In this document: positions 5,978-6,559 of the stretch, in pieces | Position numbering within the stretch: position 1 is the first letter of the stretch | Layout: each line of letters begins with the position of its first letter | Source of the DNA: Desulfobacteraceae bacterium | GTDB taxonomy: Bacteria; Desulfobacterota; DSM-4660; Desulfatiglandales; HGW-15 | Length of the DNA stretch: 6,559 nucleotides | Direction of reading: 5' to 3' | NCBI GenBank assembly: GCA_003819975.1 | Contig: RPPU01000263.1 | Span: 1-6,559, forward strand | Program-made: the position numbers and the translations under genes | The notes under the pieces: model-generated | The model's database searches: none | Told to the model about the DNA's origin: nothing | The model's input: only the letters and a program-made list of their open reading frames with translations

Positions 5978-6559
5978 ATGTCCAAAAACGAAAGCAAATA
6001 TAAAAGCACTACTCCCGACTTGAATCTTTCCCTGCCTTACAAGGTCGCCGATATCGGCCTGGCCGAATGGGGCCGCAAGGAATTGAAACTGGCCGAAACC
6101 GAAATGCCCGGGCTCATGGCGATCCGCGCCAAGTACGGCCCGCAAAAACCCTTAAAAGGCCTCAAGGTCGCCGGCAGCCTGCATATGACCATTCAGACCG
6201 CCATGCTGATCGAGACCCTTAAAGAACTCGGCGCCGATATCCGCTGGGCCTCCTGCAATATTTTTTCCACCCAAGACCATGCCGCGGCCGCCATTGCCCA
6301 AGCCGGTACAGCCGCCGTCTTTGCCTGGAAAGGTGAAAGCCTGGAGGAGTATTGGTGGTGTACGGAATTGGCCCTGACCTGGCCCGACAGCAGTGGTCCG
6401 GATCTGATCGTGGATGACGGCGGCGACGCTACTTTGCTGGTGCATTGGGGCGTGAAAGCGGAAAAAGATCCCGCCGTATTGACAAAGGACTATGACAATA
6501 AAGAATTCAAGATCATTATCGACCGCATTCGCGCCGGAATCGAACGCAATCCCAAACAC
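5978..6559 (+). CDS. ahcY: S-adenosylhomocysteinase, N-terminal part (3' end outside window)
   Basis: This cytoplasmic NAD-dependent enzyme hydrolyses S-adenosylhomocysteine to adenosine and homocysteine. It removes the product that inhibits methyltransferases and feeds the methionine cycle. The window holds 194 codons, open to the last base, of an enzyme usually 430-480 residues long. Visible features are [16 protein letters not shown] (21-36), EMPGLMAIR (42-50), [15 protein letters not shown] (67-81, with the substrate-binding His69 and Thr71), [20 protein letters not shown] (86-105) and [15 protein letters not shown] (142-156, with the conserved catalytic-region Asp). The segment after this (about 157-194, charged) is where bacterial and plant enzymes carry an insert of about 40 residues that shorter forms lack. 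The NAD-binding Rossmann domain lies beyond the window. The regulator gene lies 178 bp upstream on the same strand. I see no separate promoter or second ATCAA-N6-TTGAT site in the spacer, so co-transcription from 4861 is likely. Confidence 0.96.
   Translation, partial: MSKNESKYKSTTPDLNLSLPYKVADIGLAEWGRKELKLAETEMPGLMAIRAKYGPQKPLKGLKVAGSLHMTIQTAMLIETLKELGADIRWASCNIFSTQDHAAAAIAQAGTAAVFAWKGESLEEYWWCTELALTWPDSSGPDLIVDDGGDATLLVHWGVKAEKDPAVLTKDYDNKEFKIIIDRIRAGIERNPKH

Noticed and set aside
6152..6559. Minus-strand open frame opposite ahcY
   Set aside because: It is a shadow of the clearly recognisable S-adenosylhomocysteinase frame on the plus strand.

Overview
The window holds seven protein genes. 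Six are typical of a Gram-negative-type environmental bacterium: the tail of a catalase-peroxidase, an exported murein-peptidase-like enzyme, a high-affinity zinc/manganese ABC importer, an ArsR-methyltransferase fusion regulator and the head of S-adenosylhomocysteinase. The signal peptides, the M14 cell-wall peptidase, the SahR-like regulator next to ahcY and the short dispersed intergenic repeats would fit Desulfobacterota, Omnitrophota, Verrucomicrobiota or a similar group. This is an impression from gene content only, and the taxonomy is uncertain.

Layout. Positions 1-893 (+) carry the 3' part of katG. It converges on a broken M14 zinc-carboxypeptidase gene (1051-1967, -), and the two share a strong bidirectional hairpin terminator (1021-1051). 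The M14 gene is split by a one-base frameshift near 1405-1407. Its upstream region (1968-2123) is shared with the divergent znu-type cluster: a periplasmic metal-binding protein (2124-3008), an ATPase (3141-3902) and a permease (3904-4710). The ATPase and permease genes are one base apart. The binding-protein and ATPase genes are separated by 132 bp holding a dispersed-type inverted repeat (3043-3114).

From 4711 the theme changes to the SAM/methionine cycle. A near-consensus promoter (TTGACT-17 bp-TATAGT) is covered almost exactly by a perfect ATCAA-N6-TTGAT type ArsR-family operator. It starts transcription at, or within a base or two of, an ATG at 4861, so the ArsR-methyltransferase regulator is probably made from a leaderless mRNA. 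The next gene is ahcY (5978 to the window end). It has a strong Shine-Dalgarno and sits behind a 178-bp spacer built of heptamer repeats, inverted copies of them and a perfect 9-bp hairpin.

How they work together. The importer supplies zinc (or manganese). The regulator most likely senses S-adenosylhomocysteine or SAM through its methyltransferase-fold domain rather than metal, because the ArsR metal cysteines are replaced by asparagines. By repressing its own promoter it would set the level of the downstream SAH-clearing enzyme. The most interesting parts are the leaderless, operator-embedded regulator promoter, the repeat spacer with alternative pairings before ahcY, and the frameshifted peptidase. 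I did not find a wholly unknown system.
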